Made by a program: the position numbers and the translations under genes
The notes under the pieces: model-generated
What the model was told of the DNA's origin: nothing
The model's database searches: none
What the model saw: only the letters and a program-made list of their open reading frames with translations
Shown: positions 48,001 through 58,366 of the stretch, one piece after another
How the letters are laid out: every line of letters begins with the position of its first letter
Position numbering within the stretch: position 1 is the stretch's first letter
Assembly: GCA_009801085.1 (NCBI GenBank)
Contig: VNWV01000006.1
Location: forward strand, 1,302,001 to 1,366,000
DNA: 64,000 nucleotides
From: Lasiodiplodia sp. COLG20
Lineage: Eukaryota > Ascomycota > Dothideomycetes > Botryosphaeriales > Botryosphaeriaceae
Direction: 5' to 3'

Positions 48001-51000
48001 TCAGCCGCATCAGCGGTCCGTGGCGCGGAAACGAGCCCCTTCGCCTCGGCTGCCTTGCTCAGGCTATCGATGAAGACGCCCAGGAGCTTGATGGTTGTCT
48101 TGTCCATTTCGCCCTGGCTGTATCGGCGCAGCAGAGCTCGGTACTGCGGCCATTCCAGCCACAGCGCCAGGAGACCAATCGTTTTGGTTGTTTCGCCAGC
48201 AAGGTTGGCGGCGCCGCTATCATCTTCATCTCGGTCGAAGATGAAGTGCTCGATGAGGGGAATGAAAATGTGGCTGATGTTGGCACTCGAGATCTTGCTC
48301 GCCTCATCCGCCAACCGGCGCATCGCACGGAGGCGGCGATGCTGCTGAATATGCAATATGTTGCTGAAGATTGACGCTTCGTCATCGTCCCCGACGAGCA
48401 AGACGTGCATGTCGCTGACGACGGGCCAGGAAGGGAAGAACCTGACAATCTGGGCCAGCACCGAAAGGTACTCGACCCGCACGAGTTCGGATTTCTCCCG
48501 AACGCCATTTTGGATGCCTGGAATGACTGCCACCGTGATGAGCTGCTGGAAGTCTTCCTGTTCCTTGTTCCCGTCTCTCGCAGCAGCTTCCACGAATCTT
48601 CTCAGAGCGTAGGAGGCGTTGATCCGAAGCATGAGCTCTTCCTGTTCTTTGATGTAGAAAAGCATATTGTAGACCAACGGCAGCCACTGCTTGATCGTGA
48701 AAGCCTGGTATCGCTCTTCGTTGATCTTGTAGTAGGCCTTGGATCGCCGGTCGAAGTCGGGTTCGTCCAACCTGCTCTCCGAAAAGGAATTGAGATCGGT
48801 AGCGAGGTTGGAGACTGCGGAAAGGCTCGGATCGGTTTGTGCGAGATCGTTCAAGATATTGCAAAGCAAGCCGCGGCTTTTACGATCTTGGAAGTAGCTG
48901 AAAAGCGAGCAGATAGTCCGGTAGATCTCCCGTGTCAGCTCGGCATCGGCGTCCAACCCGCACTGCGGGAGGAAACTATGCAAAATGCTGAGGAGGTCAC
49001 CCTTCGTCCTTGGGCTGACCCTTCTTGTCGGTTGCTGCAGGAGGAAGAGGGAAATGCGAATCATGGATTCCGATTCGACGGAGCCGGCGACGAAAGGAGC
49101 AAGTCGCGAAACCGTCGACACGCCAGTATCGAGAAGCTCCTTGCTAGGGCTACCTTGGAGCTCGCGACCGATCGCGCTCAAGATATGCGCAGACTTCGGT
49201 CTGAGTATGTGATCCCGAACGAATACGGGGCTACCCTCTGACGGCTCATCGACGTCCATAGGATCTGCCTCGGCAAGGGCGATGACATTCATGAGGATGT
49301 CCCGCAGCACGAAAAGCTTCACCTGCTCCTTGGCGAAATTGACTTCGAGGCAGTCGACGATTTTGTCCAGGAGATCGCCATTGTACTTCACAAGGAAGGG
49401 TGCGGTCTGGGGAAACTTGCTCCACGCCGAGAAGAGTCGAAGTATGCCGGACACCGATTGTGCCGTTTCGACCGCCAACTTCTCCAGCCTTGGCACTACA
49501 AGCTCGTGAAGGATGGTCGGAATGTATTCTGCCCACCTTTCAAACTCTGCGCAGTGTGCAAACAGACTATTCAAGCAGTGGAAGCCGACTTGTCGGATGG
49601 AGTTCAGGAGGGACAGTCCCGACGCCTCTTTCTGGTCTGCTTGTGAAAGCTTGCTCGACTCCCTGGAAGCAGCGACCAGACAATACAGGACCGGGTCGAC
49701 GAGTTGCACGGCGAAGGGACCCATCTGCGTGCCAAGGGTATCGAGCATGTCTTCCAGCATGTTCAAGAGACCGAACTGCTTCCGCGCGTCCATTAGATTC
49801 GAGTCGAATAGCCCTTCCCGTAGCCTGCTTTCCTCGGTCAAGGAAACGCTGGCCAGAGAGCCCAGCGCGATGTCGAGAAACTGGCGAATCTCATTGTCAC
49901 CAAACTTGGACAGCGCGATGAAAACTGCCTTTCGCCTCGATTCTTGGCCGCGCTTTCCGCTGCTGGTGCCAGCGCGCGTGACGACCTTGCCGTACAGCAA
50001 ACGCAGGATTACCGGCATGACTTCAGGACGGTCCTCATCCTTCATGGAATCGTCGTCCTGACCGAGGTCCAGGAAGACGGAAATCTGCTCTCTGAATCTT
50101 GCGTCGTCCAAGATGTTCATCAAATTTTCTTCGTAGCGATTGATGCTGCGGTTTTTCCAGGTCAGGATTGCCTTCAAGGCCGACTTCTGAATCTCCACAT
50201 CTCCGTTTCCAAGCAGCGTCAGCAGAGCAGAGTAAACGTCCGCTGCCTTGTAAAGGACCTTTGGGTTCGTGAATTTCGTGAAAAGTCCCAGCATCGCCTT
50301 TTGGTCTTTGCGGGCCCATCTGGACTGGTTGTTTTCGTCGTCGTGCACAGGTTCTTTACCGTCACCTGGAACGTCTTCGCTAACGTTTGCATTGCCAGTA
50401 GCCCATCGGAGGAGTGTGGGGACAAGCGACCGAGATTTCTTCTCAGCAACCTGGGGAATGGCGCTGAGGACCTTCAGCGCTTGCGACCGGCTCTGACCTG
50501 TGATGAACACGACTTCCTTGTGCTCGTTCCTGAAGTTCTGGACAAGGCGATCCGCAGCGTCTTCCAACAATCCCAAGGTTTGTCTCGCGAGATTCGACAA
50601 ATGCATGATGTTAGTACACTCAAACTCATTCACCGCAATCGTGCTGGGTTCCTTTTCGGGAGATTCCAGCGTTGACGGGTCTTGAGGAGGCAAGTCTTCG
50701 AGCCATTTGAAAGCCAGCTCCGACACCACCGTCTCGCCTTCCTTTGTCTCACACATCTCCTTCAAGGCACTGCATGAATCCTCCCAGACTTGTGTATAGT
50801 TGACATAGAGAAGACCGAAGCAAAAGGTAGGGATTGCACGAGCGATCCAGGAGTCATCAACCGCATTCTTATAGCCCCCAGCGAGACGACGGATATTCAT
50901 AGACACCGTTCGTGCGGTCTGGATACTGATGGGGGTGCTTTCGATCAGTATGGCTGTGGAAAGAAGATCGGATTCTGTCCCGTCATGTTTGAGGGTGTAG

Positions 51001-53030
51001 ATGAGCTGCAGAATTTCCAGACTCGAGGCACGGAGATCATGCGACGGCGAGCCGAGAGATTCGATGGCCGCATCGACGAGGGTCTCAACGTGATTCTCTG
51101 ACATGTCGAGGCCTTTGGAGTGAATCTTTAGATATCGCAGGATTGCTTCGGCGAACTTTGGATACCGGCTGAGAGTCGCTGACGCCGAGCACAACGAAGC
51201 CCACAACGCCTTGTCTTCCGATTTATCGTTCTGGTTCTCCGCGACATACTTGAAGCCGGCACCTACGCCTAACTTTACCTTGGGCGCGAGGTCATTCAAA
51301 TCTGCGTTGAGAGAGCCGGAGAGAAGGTCGTAGAGATGCTTGTACATTTCCGTTTCGGTCGCTGGATCGACTGATGATAGTCGGACAATATCGAGGTAGG
51401 CATTGCAGAGAGCCACGTCGCCCTCGACAACAGCCTGAGCAGGAGTCGCGCCCGTCAGCTTCTTGAATGAATTGATTATGCTTTCCTGCCATGCTGGGGG
51501 GCACGTGAGAGGAGAATTCTGAGCATTTTTGAAGCAACCTCGTCCAGCGAGGCGGGGAAGCAATAGTGCAAGCCCTTGCTCTTCCTGTCTCCATCTCGAG
51601 ACGATGAATCTGAAATAAATCAGCACAGCATATGTGGGAAAGGGGAAAACGTCTTACTTTTTAAAATGCGGAAGCAGAATGCTCTGGAACCTGTCCGTTC
51701 CGAGTTCAGAAAAGAAATTGCAGAAATAAAGAAAAGACTGCTGCCAAGAGCCGCTCGAAATGGTATCCAGGATGCGTAGATGCGGGATGGCGACGTCCAT
51801 AGGGCAGAGCTGTAGGATCACCGCCAAGGCTGAGAGAACGTCAGAAACAACGGTAGAGTCCGCCGCCGCTATAGTATGTTCCGCAGATGCCACCACGTGC
51901 GATGCTGTGCGCATGAGAGAGCTCCAATCCGCAATCCTGGTTCCTTTCCTGACGCCGGCCACAGTGAACAAAAGACGCGCAGCATTCTCTAGCATCTGGG
52001 TATCCTTGCTTCGGTTGGGAGCGTCTATTTGGTCTAAGACTATTTGTAGAACCGGTCTGAACGTCTCAGAGTTTGTGTGGTGTATGGTGGCCGTGAGAAC
52101 GCCTTGAACAACGTCCATCGCAGGTCGCTCTCCGGGCACGAGAGAGTCATTTTCCTTAAAAACCAGCGCCTGCTCAAGCAACACCTTGAGTATGGCTTCC
52201 GCACTGGAGTGAAGTCCGTTTTGTATGCCCTTTACGGAGTCCACGAAGAGGCTCATCAACCCCTGCTGGTACTGTGACGCGTCATCCCGTTGCGCCAATG
52301 CCTCGAGATCATTCAAAGCGTGGGATACGATGATTTTCAATGGTTCCTTGTCCCTGTGATACGAAGCGCCGGCTTTTCGGACTAAGAAGCTCATGGATTC
52401 GGCGGCGAAGCGGGTAACGAAGCTCTTTTGGTGTTCTTTTCCGAGCAGCGGAGCCATGAGATCGTACAGGGGGCACAAGTCGGGCACAAGAAGCCGAGAA
52501 AGGTACTTGAAAAGCCAGGCCAGACATGTGAAACTCCACTCAATGACTTCAATGTCGGGATGCTTTGCGGCGACTTGGCACACGGTCTGCACGGCGCGGG
52601 CAAAGTACTTTTCGAATCTCACGCCCAGGTCGTGCGCAAAATGCGACACCAAGCTCAGCAGGGGCTCTAGCGATAGCGCATCCCTCTTCTCGATGTAGCG
52701 GATCAGCAGATCCATTATGCGGTCGGCATGGTGGAGGATCTGCGGAAGCGACTCGCAGAGCGGGTCGAGCTCGCGGGAAAAGGCATTGAAATTCTCGGAG
52801 AGATTGAGGTCCTTCCATTCCTCGAACGAGTTCTTGAGGTAGGAGGTGGAGGCGGAGAGGTCGTGGTCGTCGACGCGGCGCGTAGTTCGGCGGATGGGAT
52901 CGATATTAAGCTTTGCGATGCGCTGGGAAAAGGACTCGAAATGGTGCTTGCGGGACGACTCGGTGCCGCCTTTTTTGGGCTTGGAGACCCTTTCTGTCTT
53001 CTTGCGCTTGGCCTGCGACACGACGGCCAT
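45030..53030 (-). CDS. UTP20: Utp20, U3 processome component, 2650 aa
   Basis: Complement of exons 51658-53030 and 45030-51609. The 48-nt intron (donor GTAAGA, branch GCTGATTT, acceptor TTTCAG) joins LPHFKK to FIVSRWRQEEQGL in frame. Utp20 is a giant HEAT-repeat protein of the small-subunit processome, needed for 18S rRNA maturation in the nucleolus. The N-terminus shows HHFESFSQRIAKLNIDP, typical of the family, then helical repeats throughout. The DRIM-type region is in the first half of exon 2. The C-terminus is extremely basic (RVKRRKRERGKERRKEKG), suited to nucleolar retention, and an acidic Ser/Asp/Glu patch lies about 190 residues before it. Start taken at MAVVSQAKRKK; the 66 codons upstream in frame look like leader. 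It is divergent from the CWF19L1-like gene. Confidence 0.95.
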
Positions 53031-53383
53031 GGTTGCGCAGGTCTCCAAGGTGCTGTGGGAGTGCGGGCAAACAGCGGCGGCGGGAACTGCAGGCGTCAAA
53101 AAAGTTATGTCGGGGATTGCACCTGCCTCCGCCGCCCGCTCACCGCCCGGCCCGAGCGTTTTGCGGTGCCAAGCCGCCCGTGCACCTTGCCTCTTCCAGC
53201 TCTCGCGTCGCCTCCGGTGCGCTACCAAGCTTCACCTCCAACCCAATCTCTCGTCATTCGGCCACCATTGTTTTCCGAGCCTTTACAGGCACAGCATGGA
53301 ATACGGTAGCTGAAGCTCGCATTGCGATTCCCTAGCTCCCGCTCGCGCCAACGTGAAAAACAACGTCTTCACTTACCGCCCTC
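53031..53383. promoter_or_regulatory. Divergent promoter region between UTP20 and the CWF19L1-like gene
   Basis: A 353-bp interval between outward-facing ATGs of two nuclear RNA-processing genes. No TATA box is evident. The arrangement would allow shared regulation, but I see no named motif to prove it. Confidence 0.6.
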
Positions 53384-55127
53384 ATGGCCTCGAAAATGTA
53401 AGCTCAATTTCTACTCATACGCTTGCTTTGTCTTCTAGCTTGTTTCTTGCACAATTCATCCTGCTCAAAATCTAGGTGCAGGTATCTCTGACGGGAACAG
53501 CGTAGTCATTGGCGGCGTCAACGGCCAGTTTCCAGAGGTCTTCAAGAAGGTTGCTGGACTGCACGCTAAAAACAATTTCGCATTTGCTATCGTGGCCGGC
53601 GATCTCTTCGCCGACCCGCAGGCTGCCACAGCCGAAGATCAGAAGAACGAGGCCGACCTCGTTGCCGGGAAAATCGATATCCCGCTGCCCATCTACTTCG
53701 CTCTTGGCTCCAAGTCTCTCCCCGAAAAGGTGACCCACAAGCTCGACGGCTCAAGCGGTGAACTATGCTCGAATCTCTACTTCCTGGGCAAACGTAGCAC
53801 CCTAAAGACCGCCGAAGGAATCCGCATCGTCGCCCTCGGGGGCTCCTTGGATCCCAACATCGCCGCAGGCGTCTCCAAGGACAAGTACCCGCCCTACTAT
53901 GGAGAAGACGACGCTCGCGCCCTGAAAGGCGCCAACACCGCCGATATACTCGTCACAGGCGAATGGCCCGCCGATGTCCAGACCGGCTCAAAGGTCGAGT
54001 TGAACGTCGATCCTGCAGGCAAGCCGTCTCAGCAGCAGTGCGTAGCGGATCTTTGCACTACCCTCAAGCCGCGCTACCACTTTTCCACAACACCGACCGC
54101 CTTCTACGAGCGTGAACCATTCTTCCATGCGCCTACCGAAGATGCGGGCGATGGCTACCGTATCACTCGCTTCATTAGCCTCGGATCGTACGGCAACTCC
54201 AACAAGGCCAAGTGGATCTATGCCTTCTCCATCGACCCCAAGGCCGCTCCTCCCGTGAGCATTCCTCCTGGTACGACGGCGTCGCCTCTCTCCTTCGTGG
54301 GAAAGAAGAGGCCGCAGCCCAGCCAGGAATCCAACTATCGCTTTTCCACGGACGAGGGCCGTCGCAAGCGCGGGAACAAGCGCCAGCGCGCAGCACCCCC
54401 GTCGCAAAGCGAGTGCTTCTTCTGCCTGTCGAATCCAACCATTGCCACTCACTTGATCACATCTATCGGCAATGAAGTGTACCTCACCATACCAAAAGGT
54501 CCGCTGACTACTACAACTACGTACGCCCCGGACCTGAAGATACCTTGCCACGTCCTCATCATTCCCCTGTCGCATTCGCCGACTCTCGCTACCATCGATG
54601 ACGCACAAAGCCGCAAAAGCACGTTCGACGAGATGGAACGCTACCGCAAGGCATTGCAGAAAATGGTCGCAGATACCAGCAACTACAAACTCGGTGCCGT
54701 CACGTGGGAGGTCAGCAGGCTGAGTGGAGTGCATACGCACTGGCAATTTCTCCCCGTGCCGGTCGACCTGATCGAGCGTGGATTGGTGGAGGCGGCATTT
54801 AAGGTTCAGGCGCAGAACGAGGGCTACCCTAAGCTCGAAAAGAAGGATGTAGGTGACGGATTCGAAGAGGGCAACGACTTCTTCCGTCTTAAGATTTGGC
54901 GCCCCGCGACGGAGGGTTCGGAAGGCACGGAGACGAGCCTGATACTACCGCTCGATGCATCGTTCCGGTTTGACCTTCAGTTCGGCCGACGGGTGGTGGC
55001 CAAGCTGTTGGGATTGGATAGCAGAGTGGACTGGCGCGATTGCGCACAGACGCACGAGGATGAAGTGGGCGACGCTGAAGCATTCAAAGCCGCCTTTGAG
55101 GAGTACGACTTTTCGATTGAGGAGTAG
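53384..55127 (+). CDS. CWF19L1/Drn1-like protein (CwfJ family)
   Basis: Exons 53384-53397 and 53501-55127; 546 aa. The 14-nt first exon (MASK plus two bases) is joined by a 103-nt intron (donor GTAAGC, branch CTCTGAC, acceptor AACAG) to give MASKIVVIGGVNGQF, the usual start of the family. The N-terminal half is a metallophosphatase-like domain (AIVAGDLFADP, DILVTGEWPA). The C-terminal half has the CwfJ domains: ECFFCLSNP, then HVLIIPLSHSPT, and the HIT-like GVHTHWQF with His416 and His418. Yeast Drn1 works with the lariat debranching enzyme and spliceosome remnants, so a role in intron turnover is inferred. A basic RRKRGNKRQR stretch lies between the two halves. Confidence 0.93.
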
Positions 55128-55585
55128 GGCTAGATAAGGTGAGGCGGTGCGGGCTGCCGAGCGCTTAACGCGAGCTGGCGTGAGGGGAAGGCAGACACGC
55201 CAAAAGCACCTGACGTGGCGCTGAGAGTATGTATACCCAATCCCGACGCCAACGCGCATCGACCGATCGACGAACCCTTTGAAATCATGCACGTTTCCTT
55301 TCTGTGACATGTAGCAGCCGTGTGGCGATGACGCAGTGCGACGGTGATGAGAAGGCCTCCGCCGACGGGCGTCAAATCGAATTCATGGCCGCTCCCATCA
55401 TACGACACCACGTCGTCGATGGACCCTTAGTGGCACCTGCTCTCGCAACCAGTTAAATTGCATGACCGTTTCTTGAATGCTTCACTCCACTGCCGTCTCT
55501 CCCTTGCTTTCCTCGGTTTCTACAAGTAGTAGTAGCACCCCCTCGGATCCCAACACTATTCATCACACATCAACAATCCAACAAA
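55128..55585. other. Intergenic, promoter of Cys-rich protein A
   Basis: 3' flank of the CWF19L1-like gene and upstream region of the next gene. The last about 100 bp are rich in C, T and A. Nothing else seen. Confidence 0.5.
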
Positions 55586-55984
55586 ATGTGCACATCCCCA
55601 ACCACGGTTTACAGCTGCGGCCACACCAAGCCCGACCACATAATCGAATTCTGCTACGCCGACAACGAGGGCAACTGCAGCCAAATCCACACCCGCTTCG
55701 AGCACCTCACACGCAAATGCCCCAGCTGCACGCGCAAGGCGCACGACGAGCTCGAGCGCAAGAGGGGAACGCATGAGGACGAGGACGAAGACGTCGTACC
55801 CATTTCGCTAGCGGCGGGCCCACTGTCCCCGTGCTCGTCGTCCATGTCGCCAGGGTCCACGTCTCCATCTTCTTCTCCAAAGGGTGAGCCTACACCTGCA
55901 GCAAAATACACAGCAGCTAAAGTCGACCAGCAGCTTTCCGCCGCTAATACCACCGAGGTGAACGTCGTGGCGTCGCTTCGATGA
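55586..55984 (+). CDS. Small cysteine-rich protein A, 132 aa
   Basis: A single exon beginning MCTSPTTVYSCGHTK. Cysteines fall at 2, 11, 23, 31, 45 and 48, with His13 and a closing CPSC, so zinc binding is possible. There is no signal peptide. After about residue 50 the protein becomes charged (HEDEDEDVV) and then Ser/Pro-rich. The same opening pattern (Met-Cys, Tyr at 9, Cys at 11-12, further Cys at similar spacing) recurs in the two next genes, so the three look like one family. I know of Pezizomycotina proteins with this MC..Y.CGH opening but no established function. Confidence 0.7.
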   Translation: MCTSPTTVYSCGHTKPDHIIEFCYADNEGNCSQIHTRFEHLTRKCPSCTRKAHDELERKRGTHEDEDEDVVPISLAAGPLSPCSSSMSPGSTSPSSSPKGEPTPAAKYTAAKVDQQLSAANTTEVNVVASLR

Positions 55985-56438
55985 GCGCTCCGCCGATTTG
56001 CGAGCGTTACGGTGATGTGATCGGGGCGAAATGCCGCTCTTGCCGCTGCTGCCGCGGCCGACTCTAACGGCCGAGAGCAGCAGACGCCGGTTTATCTTCG
56101 CTCTCGTGTCCTGAAAGGGGACTCACCCACCCTCTCTGTCGATGCTTTGTTGGCTGAACACAGAAAGTCGAAGGCGACCCTCGAGATTCAGACTGAGCCC
56201 ATCGCCGAGATGGACGATGGAGCTACGCAAGCGGAACAGCCGGCTGTGCCAGGGAGATGACGGCGAAGGAGCTAGAGATGGAATGGTAGATAACGTGGTT
56301 AGTTGGGCGTTCAAACATTTTCTCTTTTGTCGTGATACCTGGCCGAAGCTGCTCGGCCCTGGCGTTATATATTGCAGATTTATAGAAGAAACTATTGCTT
56401 AGCTTGCGCAGAGGCCGCAAATGTGATTGCTATCATTT
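55985..56438. other. Convergent intergenic region
   Basis: Between Cys-rich proteins A (plus) and B (minus), which converge. A frame at 56123-56314 has no motif. No gene supported. Confidence 0.5.
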
Positions 56439-57032
56439 CTAGAATATCAGGTCTGCCGTCATTCCATCGACTTCACACCAGCCCTCCGCGGCATCCTTTG
56501 GGTCGAGTGGTTTGCGCTCCGGTGATTTGGATGCAACACTGCCTGAAGACGGCTCGCTTTCCGCATCCACTACAGGAGGAGACAAACGTCGTATATCGGC
56601 GTCCTTTGCCTCCAGAATCACCAGGGACCTGCCTTCTCCCGCTGCATTCTCATTTCTTTCGACGTGGAGTACTCTCCACGGTGCCGGCGGATCGATCTCA
56701 AAGTCGCATTCGCCGGAGGAGAGATTCAACCGCATATGCGTTAGGTGATCAATGAACCTCGTTCCTTGACGGTCTTCTGCTTGAATATCTCGCTGGACGT
56801 CTTCATCGTCGTCTGTGGAAACTGGCGGTAATGGACCATAGTCCTTCAATTCGAGCAAACGGAGGACCGAGTTTTTGCATGTCGGATAGTACGCGCAATT
56901 CCCGTGTTCGGTGAGAATCAGGTCCTGCACGCTGCTGCAGTCATTCTCATAGACGATTCCTTCACAGAGGTCGATCACTGGCTTGCGCTCGACGCAGCCG
57001 CACGAATAGATGATCTTGTGGCTTATGCACAT
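56439..57032 (-). CDS. Small cysteine-rich protein B, 197 aa
   Basis: A single exon starting MCISHKIIYSCGCVERK. The frame extends 19 codons further upstream (to 57089), but I chose the inner ATG because it puts MC at the start exactly as in proteins A and C. Cysteines occur at 2, 11, 13, 23, 32, 46 and 52. An acidic segment (STDDDEDVQRD) follows, then a Leu/Arg/Glu-rich part and a Ser/Pro-rich C-terminus. No signal peptide or membrane segment is seen. Divergent from protein C, with 247 bp between starts. Function unknown. Confidence 0.65.
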   Translation of the reverse strand: MCISHKIIYSCGCVERKPVIDLCEGIVYENDCSSVQDLILTEHGNCAYYPTCKNSVLRLLELKDYGPLPPVSTDDDEDVQRDIQAEDRQGTRFIDHLTHMRLNLSSGECDFEIDPPAPWRVLHVERNENAAGEGRSLVILEAKDADIRRLSPPVVDAESEPSSGSVASKSPERKPLDPKDAAEGWCEVDGMTADLIF

Positions 57033-57279
57033 GGTAAATGATCGAGCCTGACGCGAGGGGAAGGCAAGAATATCAACCAGGTGGTTCATTCAAGCGCCGT
57101 GTCTGCCAAAAATACCCGTAATAAACGGCCAGGTGTGTTTGCGTGCCGCCAACGCACGAATCTGGGCTATCACTTGACAACGTAGCTTCAGATTTGCCAC
57201 ATATAAGTACCAGTCGATTTAGATTCGAAGCTGACGATCGACACTACAACCTTGTACTGAAGCTGCAACATATTTTAAC

Positions 57280-57600
57280 ATGTGCAAGCGCTTCCGGATT
57301 GAGTACCGGCCATGCCAGCATTCAACTTCCTACAACAAATGCATCGAGGATCGCAAGGCATCTTGCAATGGCCAAGTTCGCGGTGAGCACGAAGTAAAGT
57401 GCATTGACTTTGGGAGCATCTGCCCAAGCTGCTTGAAGAGGCAGAAAGTTCCACCTGCGAAGTGGAAGGTGCGGCGGAGGCGAGATAGTGAGGTAGAACA
57501 GGAAGCGGGCGTTAAGGGACGTCCAGGGAGCAGAGATATGGCTTTGGAAAAGAAACGTAAATCATGGGGAAGGAGGTTTGCTCCATGGTTCTTCGTATAA
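57280..57600 (+). CDS. Small cysteine-rich protein C, 106 aa
   Basis: A single exon starting MCKRFRIEYRPCQH. Cysteines lie at 2, 12, 21, 29, 41, 48 and 51, with a CPSC pair like that of protein A. The C-terminal half is strongly basic (WKVRRRRD, then EKKRKSWGRRFAPWFF) and may bind nucleic acid or direct the protein to the nucleus. It is shorter than its neighbours and lacks their acidic tail. Just downstream the sequence turns AT-rich. Family membership is inferred from the cysteine pattern; function unknown. Confidence 0.6.
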   Translation: MCKRFRIEYRPCQHSTSYNKCIEDRKASCNGQVRGEHEVKCIDFGSICPSCLKRQKVPPAKWKVRRRRDSEVEQEAGVKGRPGSRDMALEKKRKSWGRRFAPWFFV

Positions 57601-58366
57601 TTTGGTTTACTTGGTTCTCTGGTAATGTAAGTCTATCTTAAGAGCTGATGAGGTGTTCAGCCTGCGGGCGGCGCTGTAGTCGCATCATAACGCCTCCATC
57701 AGTTGTGTATTCTATTTAACATCATGATTTGCTACTCAACAAAAAAAAAAATTTCACCTTTACTTGAACCTGAAAGCTTCAGCGCGTTGTAAGAATTTTA
57801 AAGAAAAGAAAGAGAAAATCTGATTGTTAACTATGAATTATATTTTCCAATAAAACTAAGTCTAAATGCAAACTACCTTTCTGTTTTTCATAACATTTAG
57901 TACGACGGTAAGAGTGCGCAATCGAAAGATAACTAACGTAGACTTTTACAGCCTACTGCTCTTTTCTTTTCCTCTATTTGAAAGATTTTGAAGGACTAAG
58001 AAGAGCAATCTTGAAAATGTAATAGCTCTGCTTTTTTTTTTTTTTCACTCACGGTTGAGTAAGAGGTTTGTAAGAGTGAAGATCCTCGACACTCTTGCTA
58101 TTATTTAGGCTTCTGATACTGTGTGCAGATGTCTGTATATTTTCGGAAGGTCTTATCTATGTGACCTCAATGAACCTCTCCAGCTTGATATTCGCCGCAC
58201 GGTTTTTGGGTAAATTCAGAGTGACGAGTGGGGAGAAAGCGACCTATCAATCTACCTATGACGTGTGAATCGGCCCGATTTTCCGCCGCGGACTTCCGAC
58301 CACGCGCGCAAAGCAACTCCGGTCCTGGCTGACTCAAAAAATATAATTCTAGATGCACACAACCAC
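57601..58366. other. AT-rich intergenic island
   Basis: From about 57690 to 58150 the sequence is conspicuously A/T-rich, with an A tract near 57740 and a T tract near 58031-58046, and no frame of note. It separates the Cys-rich trio from SUA5. It could be a decayed element, but no terminal repeats were found. Confidence 0.45.

Noticed and set aside
53031..53228. 66-residue upstream extension of UTP20
   Set aside because: In frame but Arg/Ala/Pro-rich and unlike the family N-terminus, which begins naturally at MAVVSQAKRKK.
57033..57089. 19-residue upstream extension of Cys-rich protein B
   Set aside because: The inner ATG restores the Met-Cys opening shared with both neighbours.
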